A stretch of 64,000 nucleotides of DNA from Actinomadura sp. KC216 (GCF_004348535.1 NZ_SMJX01000001.1:1-64000), one strand, 5' to 3'. Counted from the stretch's first letter, positions 8,973-24,394 are shown. Numbers and translations: made by a program. The notes: a model not told the origin generated them from the sequence alone.

Positions 8973-9608
8973 ATGAAGGGCGACTACGTCTCGCTGCGGC
9001 GCATGAAGGACGGCGACTTCGAGCTGCTGGCCGACTGGATCGGCGGGCGCGTCGGGACCTACGGCGCCGGCTCCCCGCACTTCATCCGCCCCGAGGACCT
9101 GAGCCGCGGCGCCGACACCTTCCTGATGGTCGTCAGGAACGACGGCGAGCGGATCGGCGTCGTGTCCTGGAGGCAGCTCCAATACGTCGGAAGCTACGAG
9201 CTGGGCGTGGCGATCGGTGACGAGAGCGCCTGGACGGACGGGTACGGCGTCGAGGCCGTCCTGCTGCTCCTGCAGTACATCTTCCACGCGCGCAACGCGC
9301 ACCGGGTGGAGATGAAGGCCGGGCTCTTCAACCGGCAGCCGATGAGGATGGTCACCCAGGGCGTCATGGTCCTGGAGGGCATCCTCCGCGACTACTACTT
9401 CCTCGACGGCGAGTACCACGACGCGGTCGTGTTCTCCCTGCTCCGCGACGACTACTACGAGCTCGTCCGGACGCTGCAGCTCCAGCCGGACACCATCCCC
9501 CAGGCGGAGAAGCGGGAGGCGTTCAAGGTCTTCCAGGAGTACCTGGCGAGCAGGCCGGAGGACCATCTCTCCACGCTGCTGAACCGGGCGACCGGGCCCG
9601 AGAGGTAA
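8973..9608 (+). CDS. GNAT-family N-acyltransferase
   Basis: A 211-residue GNAT-fold protein: an N-terminal beta strand and helix (YVSLRRMKDGDFELLADWI), a central strand region (ELGVAIGD) and a family-like helix (DGYGVEAVLLLLQYIF), followed by a C-terminal extension not typical of small acetyltransferases. GNATs move acyl groups from CoA or ACP to amines. In goadvionin and selidamide pathways GNATs attach long PKS or fatty acyl chains to peptides; a similar job here is inference from context. No thioesterase is present in the window, so it is one candidate for chain release. The ATG at 8973 follows GGGGAGTGAG. Confidence 0.75.
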   Translation: MKGDYVSLRRMKDGDFELLADWIGGRVGTYGAGSPHFIRPEDLSRGADTFLMVVRNDGERIGVVSWRQLQYVGSYELGVAIGDESAWTDGYGVEAVLLLLQYIFHARNAHRVEMKAGLFNRQPMRMVTQGVMVLEGILRDYYFLDGEYHDAVVFSLLRDDYYELVRTLQLQPDTIPQAEKREAFKVFQEYLASRPEDHLSTLLNRATGPER

Positions 9609-9625
9609 GACCGGATGCGTGATGG

Positions 9626-9659
9626 TCGGCCGGGTCGGCGTAACGCCGGACCCGGCCGA
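9626..9659. terminator. Strong hairpin terminator between convergent genes
   Basis: TCGGCCGGGTC-GGCG (9626-9640) pairs with CGCC-G-GACCCGGCCGA (9644-9659): 15 base pairs with one bulged G and a 3-base loop. It lies between the convergent GNAT and ThDP-lyase genes and can work in both directions. There is no T tract, as is common in high-GC actinobacteria. Confidence 0.75.
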
Positions 9660-9667
9660 GCCATGAC

Positions 9668-9696
9668 GGGCTAGGGCCGCCGAGGGGCCCTAGCCC
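9668..9696. terminator. Second hairpin terminator
   Basis: A perfect 11-bp inverted repeat (GGGCTAGGGCC, 7-base loop, GGCCCTAGCCC) only 8 bases after the first hairpin. The tandem pair separates the ligase/KS/GNAT operon from the long PKS operon. Confidence 0.7.
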
Positions 9697-9705
9697 GCCG
9701 AGGAG

Positions 9706-11385
9706 TCATAGTGCGCTTCCGAAGAGGCGGCGCACGCCTACCGGTACGTCGTCCTCCCGTGGCTGGACGGTGACGACGGCGAGCCGCCCGTCCGCCGCGG
9801 CCTTCCTCGCTTCTCGTAGAGCGTCTCGCAGCTCGGTGTCGCCGACCGGAGCCGCGTAGGTGCCCCCGAGCCCGGTGGCGATGGCGTCCAGGGGGAGGCG
9901 GGCCTGGAAGCGGGTCAGCTCGTCCGGCGCGCACTCCTGCCCGCGCAGCCACCGGGGCCAGCCGAAACCGGCGTTGTCGAAGACGACCACGACGAGCCCG
10001 CGGCGCAGCTCGGCGGCGGTCGCGAGCGCCGGGAGGCTCATGGTGAGAGCGCCGTCACCGCACAGCACCACGGTGGGCCTGCCCGGTTCCGCCACGGCGG
10101 CGCCCAGCGCGGCGGCCACCCCGAACCCCATCATCGTCTGCTCGCCGGGCACGACGACCGACGTGCGCGCGCCCACGCTGACCACCGGCCAGTGATAGGA
10201 CCAGAGGTCGTTCAGCCCGTTCTCCTGCACGAGCACGGCTCCGTCGCCGAAGACCTCCGCGACGGCGGCCAGCGTCGCCCTTACCGGGCTCTGCTCGAAC
10301 GGAGGCGGCGTCGCGTGGTCGTCCAGCGCCGCCTGCCGCAGCCGAGCCGCCTGGTCCAGCCACTTGGCGCGGTTCCCGGCGGTCCGCTCGGCGCGGGCGC
10401 GGGACGCGAATCGTTCGTCCAGCGCGGCGAGGGTCAGGGCGGCGTCGCCCAGCAACGCCTGGGCGGGTTCCAGCGACGTACCGAACGTCTCCGGATCGCA
10501 GTCCACGTGCAGCAGGCGCACGGCGTCCAGCTCGGGCCAGCCCATCCGGGCGGTCTCCTCCAGCCGGGTGCCGACGGCCAGCAGGACGTCGACGTCGCAG
10601 GTCACCATGTCCAGCGGTGGGGTGAGGTACAGCCCGGCGAGGCCGAGCGCGAGCGGGTGCCCCTCGTCGATCACTCCGCGTCCGGCGGCCGTCGTGAGCA
10701 CCGGGGCCTGCCACCGCTCGGCGAGAGCCAGCGCGGCCCGTCCCGCATCCGCCGCCCGGGCACCGCCGCCGAGCAGCACCAGCGGCCGCTCGGCACCGGC
10801 GAGCAGCTCCGCCGCGCGGTCCAGCTCCGGCTCGGGCGGCAGCGCGCGCAACCGCCGGACGGGCCCGCCCGGGCCGGGTGGCGGGGCCGGTAGGTGCAGC
10901 ACCTCGTCGGCGATCTCCACCACGGCCACGCCCGGCCTGCCGTTGACGGCCAGATGGACCGCGCGGCGCAGCGCCCAGGTCAGCCGGTCGGGGTCGTCGA
11001 CGAGCAGGTGGGCCTTGGCGACCGGACGGGCCAGCGCCGCCTGGTCCACCTCCTGGAAGCCGCCGCGCCCTAGGCCCGAGGCGGGGACGCGGGTGGTGAC
11101 CACGACGACGGGCGCGCACAGCGAGGCCCCTTCGAGTAGCCCGGTGAGCGCGTTGGGGAACGGCGGGCCGGAGGTGAGGGCCAGCACGGCGGGCCGCCCC
11201 GACACCACGGCGTGGCCGACCGCCGCACACGCGCCCGCCCGCTGGTCGCGGACCGCGACCGCCGCGAGGGCGGGACGGCGCCGCACGGCGTCCAGCAGGC
11301 CCGGCTCGTCGGACGGAAGCCCGACCACGACGCCGCAGCCGGCCTCGTCCAGCGTGGCCGCCACCAGGTCCCACACGCCGGTCAT
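9706..11385 (-). CDS. Thiamine-diphosphate enzyme, acetolactate synthase/decarboxylase family
   Basis: A 559-residue three-domain ThDP enzyme. The cofactor motif GDGALTMS ends at DNAGFG, about 28 residues later, as expected. The N-terminal pyrimidine domain has the TSGPPFPNALTG segment. Where most family members have RHEQ, this protein has R46-D47-Q48-R49, so the conserved glutamate that activates ThDP is Gln48; glyoxylate carboligase is a known active exception lacking that Glu. It overlaps the aldehyde dehydrogenase gene by ATGA, so the two products probably act in sequence. A carboligation of an aldehyde with a pyruvate-derived unit, giving an acyloin, is plausible; simple 2-oxoacid decarboxylation is the alternative. 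Confidence 0.8.
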   Translation of the reverse strand: MTGVWDLVAATLDEAGCGVVVGLPSDEPGLLDAVRRRPALAAVAVRDQRAGACAAVGHAVVSGRPAVLALTSGPPFPNALTGLLEGASLCAPVVVVTTRVPASGLGRGGFQEVDQAALARPVAKAHLLVDDPDRLTWALRRAVHLAVNGRPGVAVVEIADEVLHLPAPPPGPGGPVRRLRALPPEPELDRAAELLAGAERPLVLLGGGARAADAGRAALALAERWQAPVLTTAAGRGVIDEGHPLALGLAGLYLTPPLDMVTCDVDVLLAVGTRLEETARMGWPELDAVRLLHVDCDPETFGTSLEPAQALLGDAALTLAALDERFASRARAERTAGNRAKWLDQAARLRQAALDDHATPPPFEQSPVRATLAAVAEVFGDGAVLVQENGLNDLWSYHWPVVSVGARTSVVVPGEQTMMGFGVAAALGAAVAEPGRPTVVLCGDGALTMSLPALATAAELRRGLVVVVFDNAGFGWPRWLRGQECAPDELTRFQARLPLDAIATGLGGTYAAPVGDTELRDALREARKAAADGRLAVVTVQPREDDVPVGVRRLFGSAL

Positions 11386-12644
11386 CGCCCGCCCTCCGCC
11401 CTGCGGCGCGCCCGCCCGGCCTCGGCCGACAGCAGCAGCGGCCTGGCCACGAGCTCCCCGCCGAGGTGGACGCTGGACGCCTGCGGGCCGTAGCCGCCGA
11501 ACGGCCGGTTGCCGTCCTCGGCGTCGAAGGTGGTCTGGTCCCGGCGGATCACCGCGCTGCCGAGCAGCTCCCCGGTGAGGGCCGGTTCGCCGAAGACCGT
11601 GGCGTACATGCCACGGTCGAGCTCGCCAGGGGACGCCGCCCATTCCTGGATCTCCGCCACGTCGTCGTACGGGCACAGGCAGAAGATCGGTGCGAACAGC
11701 TCGGGCGGCGCGAACCCGGCGGCGTCCGGCAGGACCACGACGCTGGGGGCGACGTGGCCTTCCTCCACACGAACCTCGCCGCCGTACACGAGGTGCTCGC
11801 GATGGGCGGTCAGGAACTCCGCCGCCCCCTGCACGGCGTCCTCGTAGACCAGCGGCGCGACCACCGTGCCGGGACGCCTGCGGTCGCCGACCGGCAGGCC
11901 GCCCAGGTGGTCACGGAGCAGGCCGGCCAGCGTGTCCAGCCGGGACCGGTGGACGAAGACCAGATCGGTGCACAGGCAGTCCTGGCCGCTGTTGTAGAGC
12001 CGGGAGATCAGCAGCGCCCGGCACGCCTCGGCGGGATCGGCGGCCGGGCCCACCACCATCGGGTTGGGACCCGAGCCCATGATCATGAAGAGCGGGCCGG
12101 GCCCGACGCGCTCCAGCACGTTGCGGCCGTTGTCGTACTGGCCGGTGAACACGACGGCGTCCGCGTCCGCGCACACCTTCACGAAGTCGCGCTGCGACGC
12201 GTCGGCGAGCCTGATCCGGTCGCGCAGCCACGGGCGCCGGGCGAGCATCGTCTCGTGCAGCGCCAGGGCGGTGTCGCGGGTGCGCATCGACGGCCGGATC
12301 GCGACCTCGTCCGCGTACAGGGCCGGGACCAGCCCGAACAGCACGTACGAGTAGAAGACGTTGTTGGACGGCAGGAAGACCGCCACCCGGCCGAGCCGCC
12401 CGGGGTCGCTCCGGGCGATCTCCCAGGTCGCGCCGGTCAGCGTGCGGACGGCCCGGTGCAGCTCGTCGCGGGCGGCGTCGTAGGGCGTGATCTCGGTGAG
12501 CACGTCCAGCAGCCGCCGCTGCGATTCGAGGACGGCCGCGACCAGGTCCATGGACAGGTCGTGCACTTCTTGCAGGTCCCCGGGGCCCCGGCCGGGCGCG
12601 GCCCCCGCCGGGACGCCGGGCGGCGCGGTCGCGAACGCGTACAT
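11382..12644 (-). CDS. Aldehyde dehydrogenase-fold protein, probable acyl-thioester reductase
   Basis: A 420-residue ALDH-superfamily protein. The catalytic cysteine is present in NSGQDC (Cys223), and the FTGQYDNGR segment corresponds to the nucleotide-binding FTGS region. The usual ELGG general-base glutamate is missing: the aligned stretch MGSGPNP places Met189 there. Loss of this Glu is typical of acylating aldehyde dehydrogenases and acyl reductases, which form or use thioesters rather than hydrolysing them. The gene starts in a TGATG overlap with the end of PKS1 and runs into the ThDP-enzyme gene, so reductive release of the PKS chain to an aldehyde is the likely job. Direction and substrate remain inference. 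Confidence 0.75.
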   Translation of the reverse strand: MYAFATAPPGVPAGAAPGRGPGDLQEVHDLSMDLVAAVLESQRRLLDVLTEITPYDAARDELHRAVRTLTGATWEIARSDPGRLGRVAVFLPSNNVFYSYVLFGLVPALYADEVAIRPSMRTRDTALALHETMLARRPWLRDRIRLADASQRDFVKVCADADAVVFTGQYDNGRNVLERVGPGPLFMIMGSGPNPMVVGPAADPAEACRALLISRLYNSGQDCLCTDLVFVHRSRLDTLAGLLRDHLGGLPVGDRRRPGTVVAPLVYEDAVQGAAEFLTAHREHLVYGGEVRVEEGHVAPSVVVLPDAAGFAPPELFAPIFCLCPYDDVAEIQEWAASPGELDRGMYATVFGEPALTGELLGSAVIRRDQTTFDAEDGNRPFGGYGPQASSVHLGGELVARPLLLSAEAGRARRRAEGGR

Positions 12645-15600
12645 CAGAGCCTTTCCTCCCGGCCGAGCCCGGACGCCCCGGGCGCCCCGGGCGCCCCGGG
12701 CGCTTCGGCGCCGCCGCCCTCGCGGAGGATCTCCTCGATCCGTCCGGCCAGGGTGTTGGCGGTGGGGTGCTGGCGCAGCTCCACCAGCGGTAGCGGGTGC
12801 CCGAGCAGCGACCGCAGCCCGCGCATGATCAGGATGCTCATCAGCGAGTCCATCCCCAGGTCGTAGATGTTCTGGTCGGGGTCGAGCGCCTCGGGGGAGG
12901 GAAGCTTGAGGACGTCGGCGATCACGGCCCTGACCTGGTCGCGGAGGCCTGTCCCGACCTCTGCGGGCGGCGGCGCGCCGTGCCGTGCCGGTTCGGCCAG
13001 GTAGCCGGCGAGCAGGCTGGGCGGGCGGCTCCCGTCGGCCGTCCCGACCTGGGACCAGTCGGCGTCGGCGATGACCAGCCGGCCGGGGGCGGCCCGGCCG
13101 TCCAGCAGGCCCAGCACGGCGGTGAGCCTGCGGCCCGGCATCAGCCGGAGCCCGGCTCCCTCGAACAGCTTCTGCTGCGGGGCCCCGGCGAGCCCCTCCC
13201 GCCAGGCCCCCCAGTTCACGGTGTGCCCGGGGAGGCCGCGGGAGCGCCGGTGCAGGACGAGCGCGTCCTGGAAGCAGTTGGCGGCCGAGTAGGCGGCGTC
13301 CCAGCCGCCCAGCAGCGCGGCCAGCGCGGAGAAGCACACGAACCGCGTCACCTGGTGGGACTCGGCGAGCCGGTGCAGCAGGTGCGTGCCGGTGACCTTG
13401 GAGCCGAACATCGAGGCGAGGTGGTCCTCGTCCATCTGGGCGAGGGGTGTCATCGCGCCGGTGACGGCCGCCTGGTAGATGCCGCGCAGCGGCGGCAGGT
13501 CGGTTCCGAAGCGGTCGCTCAGGGCCTGCATGGCGGCCTCGTCCCCGACGTCGGCGGCCACGCTGGTCACGGTGACGCCGCGGTCGCGCAGTTCCCGGAC
13601 GACGGGCGCCGTGTCCGGCAGCCCGCGGCGCGAGAGGGCCACCAGGTGCCGGGCGCCGAGGTCGGCCAGCTGCCGCAGCACGAGCGGGCCGACCCGGCCG
13701 GTCGCGCCCACCACCAGCTCGCAGCCGCCGGGGTCGATCGACAGCGGCGGACCGTCCGGCAGCGCGCCCGGCACGAGGCGCGGCACCAGCCGGGTCTCGC
13801 CGCGATGGCAGACCTCGTCCTCGGACGCGGCGGCGGTGATCTCCCGGCGGATCAGCCCGGCCGCGCGTTCGGCCGGGCCGTCGTCCAGGTCGATCAGGCC
13901 GCCGTGCAGCCCGGGATGGGCGGGCAGGAGGCTCCGCGCCGCGCCCCAGACCGCCGCCCGCGCGGCGTGCACCGGGTCCCCGGGGCGCGCCGCCTGGGCG
14001 AACCGGGTCACGAGCCAGAGGCGGGGGATGTCCGCGCCCGCCGACGCGAGGTCGTGGACGACCCGCCACGCCTGGAGGGTCAGGCGGTGGGCGGTCGCTG
14101 GGTCGTCCCCAGTGCCCCCGTCATCTGCGTCGAGGCCGACCGGCAGGACGACCCGGGTGACGCTGCTCAGCGGGCCTAGGCGCGCGATCCTGTCCTCGGC
14201 TTCCGGTACCGCCAGGTCCTGGATCGGGACGACGCGGTGTTCGGCCCCGGCCTCGGCCAGGTCGCGGACCAGGGCGTCGGCCACGCCGGACCCGTCGCTC
14301 ACGACGAGCCAGCCGCCCTCATCGGGCGGCCCGTCGTCCGGGAGGGGACGCTCCTGCCAGCCCACGGTGTGCACCCATGAGCCCGGCACCGGACCGGGGG
14401 CGGGCTCAAGCCGGAGCCCACGCAGCGATCCACGGAGGCCGTTGACCCCGTCCAGCGTCGCCGACACCGCCAGGGCGCCGCCGCCCGGACCCGCGGCGGC
14501 GGGCTCGACCGACAGCAGGCGCGCGCTCACGGTGTCCGCGGCCGGATCCCAGGCCAGGCTGTCCACGCCCGCGGGCACCAGCGTCCCGGAGACCTGCGCC
14601 TTCTCGGCCGCCTGCGCCGTCACGGCGTGCAGGCATCTGGCGAGTGCCGCCGCCCGTCCGGCGCCTTCCGAGCCGTTGCCGGTGGCGGGCTCCCCCGTCG
14701 CCCGGTGGATCCTGGCGGACGCGCGCAGCCGCCAGCCGTCCGTGTCGCCGTCCGCGGTGTAAATCCTCACGCCGAACAGGGCGGCGGACTCGCCGCCGTG
14801 ATCCTCGGGGGTCAGCGCCGTCTGGACCTCCGCTCGCTCGCCCGGCTGCAGCGGCGCGTGGACGCACAGGTCGCGCGCCACGGCGGGGCGCAGTCCGGCG
14901 GCACGCGCGGCGGCCAGCGCCATCTCGCCGAACATGGCGAGCGAGACCGTCTCCTCCGGCAGGCCGGAGCTTCCGTCCGTCCACGCCGGATCCAGCCGTC
15001 CGTGCCAGAGGTGGGTGCCGGGACTGATCGCCGGTCGTGTGCGCGTGCCCAGGAGGGGGTGGCCCGCCTCGCTCGGCACCGGTTTCGCGGCTCCCAGCGT
15101 GAGGGCCGGTGCGAGCGCCGGTGCGCTGGCGCCGGGTGACGATGATCTCCAGTAGCTGCGGCGATGCCAGGCGGTGGTGGGCAGCGGCGCGACGCCGCCA
15201 CCGGGGAACAGCCGCTCTCCGGGGACCGGCAGATGATCGCAGCACAGCGCGGCGAGCTGGGCGAGCATCGCGGCCTGCGCCGGCTGGTCCCGCCGGAGCG
15301 TCGGCAGGACGAGCGGGTCGCGGACCTTGGCGGCCTCCAGCGTCGACTCCAGCGCCCATTTCAGCATCGGATGCGGGCTCACCTCGACGAAGACCTCGTA
15401 CCCGTCCTCGGCCGCCGCCGTGATCGCGGCGGACAGCCGGACCGGCTTGCGAAGGTTGTCCGCCCAGTACGGTGCGTCGAAGGACGGCGTCTCGCGCGGA
15501 TCGTCCGTCACCGTCGAGTAGAAGAAGGGGCGGCGCCGGGGCCGTTCCTCGGCGGATCCCGGGCCGAGACCGTCCAGCGCGGTGAGCACCTTCTCGGCGA

Positions 15601-17821
15601 GCGGATCCATCAGCGCCGTGTGCGACGCGACGCCCATCGGCAGGGACCTGGCGGGGACGTCCCGCGCCTCGAAGTCGGCGATGACCCGCGCGACCTCGTC
15701 CGGACGTCCCGCGATGCCCGTCAGCGAGGGCCCGGCCAGCACCGCCACCCCGACCGCGCCGTCCACGCCCAGCTCGGTCAGCCGGGCCGCGACCTCGCCG
15801 GGCGGCGCTTCGATCGACCCCATGGCGCCCTCGCCGTCCACGTCCGCGATCACGTGGACGCGCCGGCACAGGATCCTGGCGCCCTCCTCGGGGCTGAGGG
15901 CATCGGCCACGACCGCCGCGGCCGCCTCACCCATCGAATGGCCGATCACCGCGGCCGGCTCCACCCCGTAGGAACGCCACGTCGCGGCGAGGGCGATCTG
16001 CATGGAGAAGATGAGCGCCTGGATCTCCGCGAGCCCGGCGGGAGGGCGGCCCTCCGCCAGGGCCTCGCCCAGCGACAGGCCCACCTCCTCCTTGATCACC
16101 GGTGCCAGCTCCGCGATCGCCGCCGCGAACGCCGGCTCCGACTCCAGGAGCTCGCGGCCCATCTCCGGCCACTGCGATCCGTGTCCGGAGAACACCCAGA
16201 CAGGCCCCCGGCGGCGCTCCCCCCACCGTTGCGGAGCCGCGACACCCGGTGTGGCCCGGCCCGCGGCCAGACCGCGCAGCCCCGCGACGAGCTCGTCACG
16301 ACCGGCCGCCACGACCGCGGCACGATGCCGGACGCCCGCCCGCCGCGCCAGCGTCGTGCCGACGTCCGGCAGCGGGACCTCGGCGCCGGGTCCCTCCAGC
16401 CAGTCCGCGAGGAGACCGGCCGACTCGGCGCACCGTTCGCCGTCCCATCCGGAGACCACGTACACGCCCGCACCCGCACCGGACGCGTCGCCGGCACCCG
16501 TCGGAGCGGTCGGCCCGGCTTCCAGGACGACGTGCGCGTTGGTGCCGCCGAGCCCGAACGAGGAGACCGCGGCCCTTCGCGGCTCGCCCGCGCCTGGCCA
16601 CGGGACCGGCCCGGTCGGGACGAAGAAGCGGCCGCCGTCCGCGTCGATGGCGGGGTTCCACTTGGTGAAGTGCAGGTTCGGCGGGATGACGCCGTGCTGG
16701 AGCGCCAGCACGGACTTGATGAGCCCGGCGATCCCGGCCGCCGCCTCCGTGTGCCCGATGTTGGTCTTGACCGCGCCGAGCGCGCACGGCAGCTCGCCCG
16801 CTCCGTAGACCCGGTCGAGCGCCTCGAACTCGATCGGGTCGCCCAGGTGCGTGCCCGTGCCGTGCGCCTCGATCAGGCCCACCGAGGCCGGGGGCGTGTC
16901 CGAATATCTGAGCGCGTCCCTGAGCACCGCCGCCTGGGCGTTCGCGTTCGGTGCCGTCACGCCCTGCGAGCGTCCATCGGAGTTCACCGCCGAACCGCGC
17001 ACGACCGCCAGCACGCGGTCCCCGTCGCGCAGCGCGTCCCCGAGGCGTTTCAGCACCACGACACCGCATCCCTCGCCGCGCACCATGCCGTCCGCGGCGG
17101 CGTCGAAGGACTTGCAGCGGCCGTCGGCGGCGAACGCCCCCCACTGCTCGATGGCCGTGTGCGTGGACGGGTTCAGGATCATGTTGACGCCGCCCGCCAA
17201 GGCCAGGTCGCTCTCCCGGAGGCGCAGGCTCTGCGCCGCGAGGTGCACCGCCACGAGGGAGGAGGAGCAGGCCGTGTCCACCGCCGCGCAGGGGCCGTGC
17301 AGGTCGAGGAGGTAGGCGATCCTCCCCACGGCCACGCTGTGCGCGTTGCCCGTGCTGCTGTACGCGTCGATCTCGGTCGAGAGCTGCTGGTAGTCGGTGT
17401 GGTAGATCCCGGCGAACACCCCCGTCCGGCTGCCCGCCAGCGACCCGGGTCCGATACCGGCCCGCTCCAGCGCCTCCCACGCGGTCTCCAGGAGCATCCG
17501 CTGCTGCGGGTCCATCGCCTCGGCCTCGCGCGGCGAGATGCCGAAGAACGCGGCGTCGAAGCCGCTGACATCGCGCAGGAACCCGCCTCGCTGGGCGGTG
17601 TCCCAGCGGTCGGCCGGGACCTCGGTCACGGCGTCGCGCCCCTCGACGAGCAGGTTCCAGAACGCCTCCGGGCTGTCCGCCCCGCCGGGGAAGCGGCACG
17701 CCATGCCGACGACCGCGATCGGTTCGGCCGCGATCGTCCCGGCCGCGTCCGCGAGCCGGTCCGACAGCGCGGCCAGCTGGTCCTCGGACAGATCGGTGAG
17801 CCGTTCGGTGATGCCTGTCAT
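12644..17821 (-). CDS. Type I polyketide synthase PKS1: KS-AT-DH(inactive)-KR-ACP
   Basis: A 1725-residue single-module PKS. KS, about residues 33-440: Cys185 in DTACSSS, His320 in HGTGT, His357 in GHTEA. AT, about 540-860: Ser629 in GHSMG and the specificity motif VASH (731-734) instead of malonyl HAFH or methylmalonyl YASH, which suggests an unusual branched extender. DH-like, about 918-1210: the HxxxGxxxxP signature keeps Gly950 and Pro955 but has Ala946 for His, so dehydration is unlikely. KR, about 1230-1620: GATGRVG and YSAAN. ACP: Ser1659 in GMDSLMS. The tail is a short Gly/Ala/Pro repeat. The start follows a GGAG site inside the end of PKS2, 3 bases away, so the two megasynthases work in series. 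There is no thioesterase domain. Confidence 0.93.
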   Translation of the reverse strand: MTGITERLTDLSEDQLAALSDRLADAAGTIAAEPIAVVGMACRFPGGADSPEAFWNLLVEGRDAVTEVPADRWDTAQRGGFLRDVSGFDAAFFGISPREAEAMDPQQRMLLETAWEALERAGIGPGSLAGSRTGVFAGIYHTDYQQLSTEIDAYSSTGNAHSVAVGRIAYLLDLHGPCAAVDTACSSSLVAVHLAAQSLRLRESDLALAGGVNMILNPSTHTAIEQWGAFAADGRCKSFDAAADGMVRGEGCGVVVLKRLGDALRDGDRVLAVVRGSAVNSDGRSQGVTAPNANAQAAVLRDALRYSDTPPASVGLIEAHGTGTHLGDPIEFEALDRVYGAGELPCALGAVKTNIGHTEAAAGIAGLIKSVLALQHGVIPPNLHFTKWNPAIDADGGRFFVPTGPVPWPGAGEPRRAAVSSFGLGGTNAHVVLEAGPTAPTGAGDASGAGAGVYVVSGWDGERCAESAGLLADWLEGPGAEVPLPDVGTTLARRAGVRHRAAVVAAGRDELVAGLRGLAAGRATPGVAAPQRWGERRRGPVWVFSGHGSQWPEMGRELLESEPAFAAAIAELAPVIKEEVGLSLGEALAEGRPPAGLAEIQALIFSMQIALAATWRSYGVEPAAVIGHSMGEAAAAVVADALSPEEGARILCRRVHVIADVDGEGAMGSIEAPPGEVAARLTELGVDGAVGVAVLAGPSLTGIAGRPDEVARVIADFEARDVPARSLPMGVASHTALMDPLAEKVLTALDGLGPGSAEERPRRRPFFYSTVTDDPRETPSFDAPYWADNLRKPVRLSAAITAAAEDGYEVFVEVSPHPMLKWALESTLEAAKVRDPLVLPTLRRDQPAQAAMLAQLAALCCDHLPVPGERLFPGGGVAPLPTTAWHRRSYWRSSSPGASAPALAPALTLGAAKPVPSEAGHPLLGTRTRPAISPGTHLWHGRLDPAWTDGSSGLPEETVSLAMFGEMALAAARAAGLRPAVARDLCVHAPLQPGERAEVQTALTPEDHGGESAALFGVRIYTADGDTDGWRLRASARIHRATGEPATGNGSEGAGRAAALARCLHAVTAQAAEKAQVSGTLVPAGVDSLAWDPAADTVSARLLSVEPAAAGPGGGALAVSATLDGVNGLRGSLRGLRLEPAPGPVPGSWVHTVGWQERPLPDDGPPDEGGWLVVSDGSGVADALVRDLAEAGAEHRVVPIQDLAVPEAEDRIARLGPLSSVTRVVLPVGLDADDGGTGDDPATAHRLTLQAWRVVHDLASAGADIPRLWLVTRFAQAARPGDPVHAARAAVWGAARSLLPAHPGLHGGLIDLDDGPAERAAGLIRREITAAASEDEVCHRGETRLVPRLVPGALPDGPPLSIDPGGCELVVGATGRVGPLVLRQLADLGARHLVALSRRGLPDTAPVVRELRDRGVTVTSVAADVGDEAAMQALSDRFGTDLPPLRGIYQAAVTGAMTPLAQMDEDHLASMFGSKVTGTHLLHRLAESHQVTRFVCFSALAALLGGWDAAYSAANCFQDALVLHRRSRGLPGHTVNWGAWREGLAGAPQQKLFEGAGLRLMPGRRLTAVLGLLDGRAAPGRLVIADADWSQVGTADGSRPPSLLAGYLAEPARHGAPPPAEVGTGLRDQVRAVIADVLKLPSPEALDPDQNIYDLGMDSLMSILIMRGLRSLLGHPLPLVELRQHPTANTLAGRIEEILREGGGAEAPGAPGAPGASGLGREERL

Positions 17822-17824
17822 GGC

Positions 17825-23407
<5,583 letters not shown>

Positions 23408-23491
23408 CGCGAGATCCTCACCTCTGAAAAGACAGCCCGAAATGACCGCCGGACGATTGATGAAAAACGGATCGAAAATCCGATGTAAAGG

Positions 23492-23520
23492 TTGACACCC
23501 TGACGACCGTCGACTAATTG
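23492..23520 (+). promoter_or_regulatory. Promoter of InhA-like gene
   Basis: A perfect TTGACA (23492-23497) and TAATTG (23515-23520) are separated by 17 bases. Transcription would start near 23527, about 35 bases before the GTG at 23562. The 154-base divergent gap must also hold the PKS2 promoter, which I could not pick out. Confidence 0.55.
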
Positions 23521-23561
23521 TTTATCGAGCGTTGCAGGTACTCCTTTGGCTGGAGGGTTCC

Positions 23562-24326
23562 GTGGGTATTCTGGACGGCAAGAACATTCTGATCACCGGA
23601 GTTATCACCGACTCCTCGATCGCCTTTCACGCGGCCCGTCTCGCGCAGGAGGAGGGCGCCCAGATCGTGCTGACCGGCTACGGAAGGATGAGCCTGGTCA
23701 ACCGGATGGCGCAGCGGCTTCCCAAGCCCTGTCCGGTCATCGAGCTCGATGTGACCGACGACCGGCAACTGGAGTCGCTCAGCGCCCGCGCAACCGAACA
23801 TCTGGACGCTTTCGACGGCGTTCTGCACGCCATCGCCTTCGCTCCGCAGTCGGCCATTGGCGGCAATTTCATGAACACCGGCTGGGACGATGTCGCGACG
23901 GCACTGCACGTATCGACATATTCGCTCAAGGCGCTCGCCGCCGCCATGCTGCCGGTTCTGCGGAAGGGCTCGTCCATCGTCGGGCTGGATTTCGACGCGC
24001 AGGTGGCCTGGGACGGCTACGACTGGATGGGCGTGGCCAAGGCCGGCCTCGAGTCCTGCGCCCGCTACCTGGCCCGCGACCTCGGGCCGCGCGGCGTGCG
24101 GGTCAACCTGGTCGCCGCGGGGCCGCTGCGCACCACCGCGGCGCGGAGCATCCCGGGGTTCGACGAGTCCGACGAGTCGTGGGACCGCAGGGCGCCGCTC
24201 GGCTGGGACACCCGCGACCAGACCGCGGCGGCGCAGGCGTGCGTGGCGCTGCTGTCCGGCTGGTTCCCGGCGACGACCGGTGAGATCGTCCATGTCGACG
24301 GCGGCGCGCACGCGATGGGCGCCTAG
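23562..24326 (+). CDS. Enoyl-ACP reductase, InhA/FabI type, with altered inhibitor-site residues
   Basis: A 254-residue SDR of the InhA type: ITGVITDSSIAFH at the N-terminus, Tyr153 and Lys160 in YDWMGVAK, and AAGPLRT later, all close to mycobacterial InhA. It reduces trans-2-enoyl thioesters with NAD(P)H, so it could serve as the missing in-trans ER for the two ER-less PKS modules. Where InhA has HSIGF, this protein has H89-A-I-A-F93: Ala90 aligns with InhA Ser94 and Ala92 with FabI Gly93, positions where substitution is known to give isoniazid/ethionamide or triclosan/diazaborine resistance. A self-resistant target copy is therefore a real alternative. The GTG at 23562 follows TGGAGGG. Confidence 0.9.
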   Translation: MGILDGKNILITGVITDSSIAFHAARLAQEEGAQIVLTGYGRMSLVNRMAQRLPKPCPVIELDVTDDRQLESLSARATEHLDAFDGVLHAIAFAPQSAIGGNFMNTGWDDVATALHVSTYSLKALAAAMLPVLRKGSSIVGLDFDAQVAWDGYDWMGVAKAGLESCARYLARDLGPRGVRVNLVAAGPLRTTAARSIPGFDESDESWDRRAPLGWDTRDQTAAAQACVALLSGWFPATTGEIVHVDGGAHAMGA

Positions 24327-24330
24327 CCCG

Positions 24331-24394
24331 GCCGGCGCGCCGTCCCGCACGGTCGGCGCGCCGCCTCGCCCGCCTCGCCCGGCGGGCGCGCCGC
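24331..24394. repeat. Triple GGCGCGCCG repeat in convergent gap
   Basis: Three exact copies of the near-palindrome GGCGCGCCG at 24334, 24355 and 24385 fill the gap between the convergent InhA-like and PhyH genes. Each can fold on itself or pair with a neighbour, so the array may act as a bidirectional terminator. Confidence 0.45.

Noticed and set aside
6559-8976. An 805-codon frame spanning the ligase and KS genes
   Set aside because: It is the shifted frame of two clear enzymes; its composition is Arg/Pro/Gly-rich and it has no motif.
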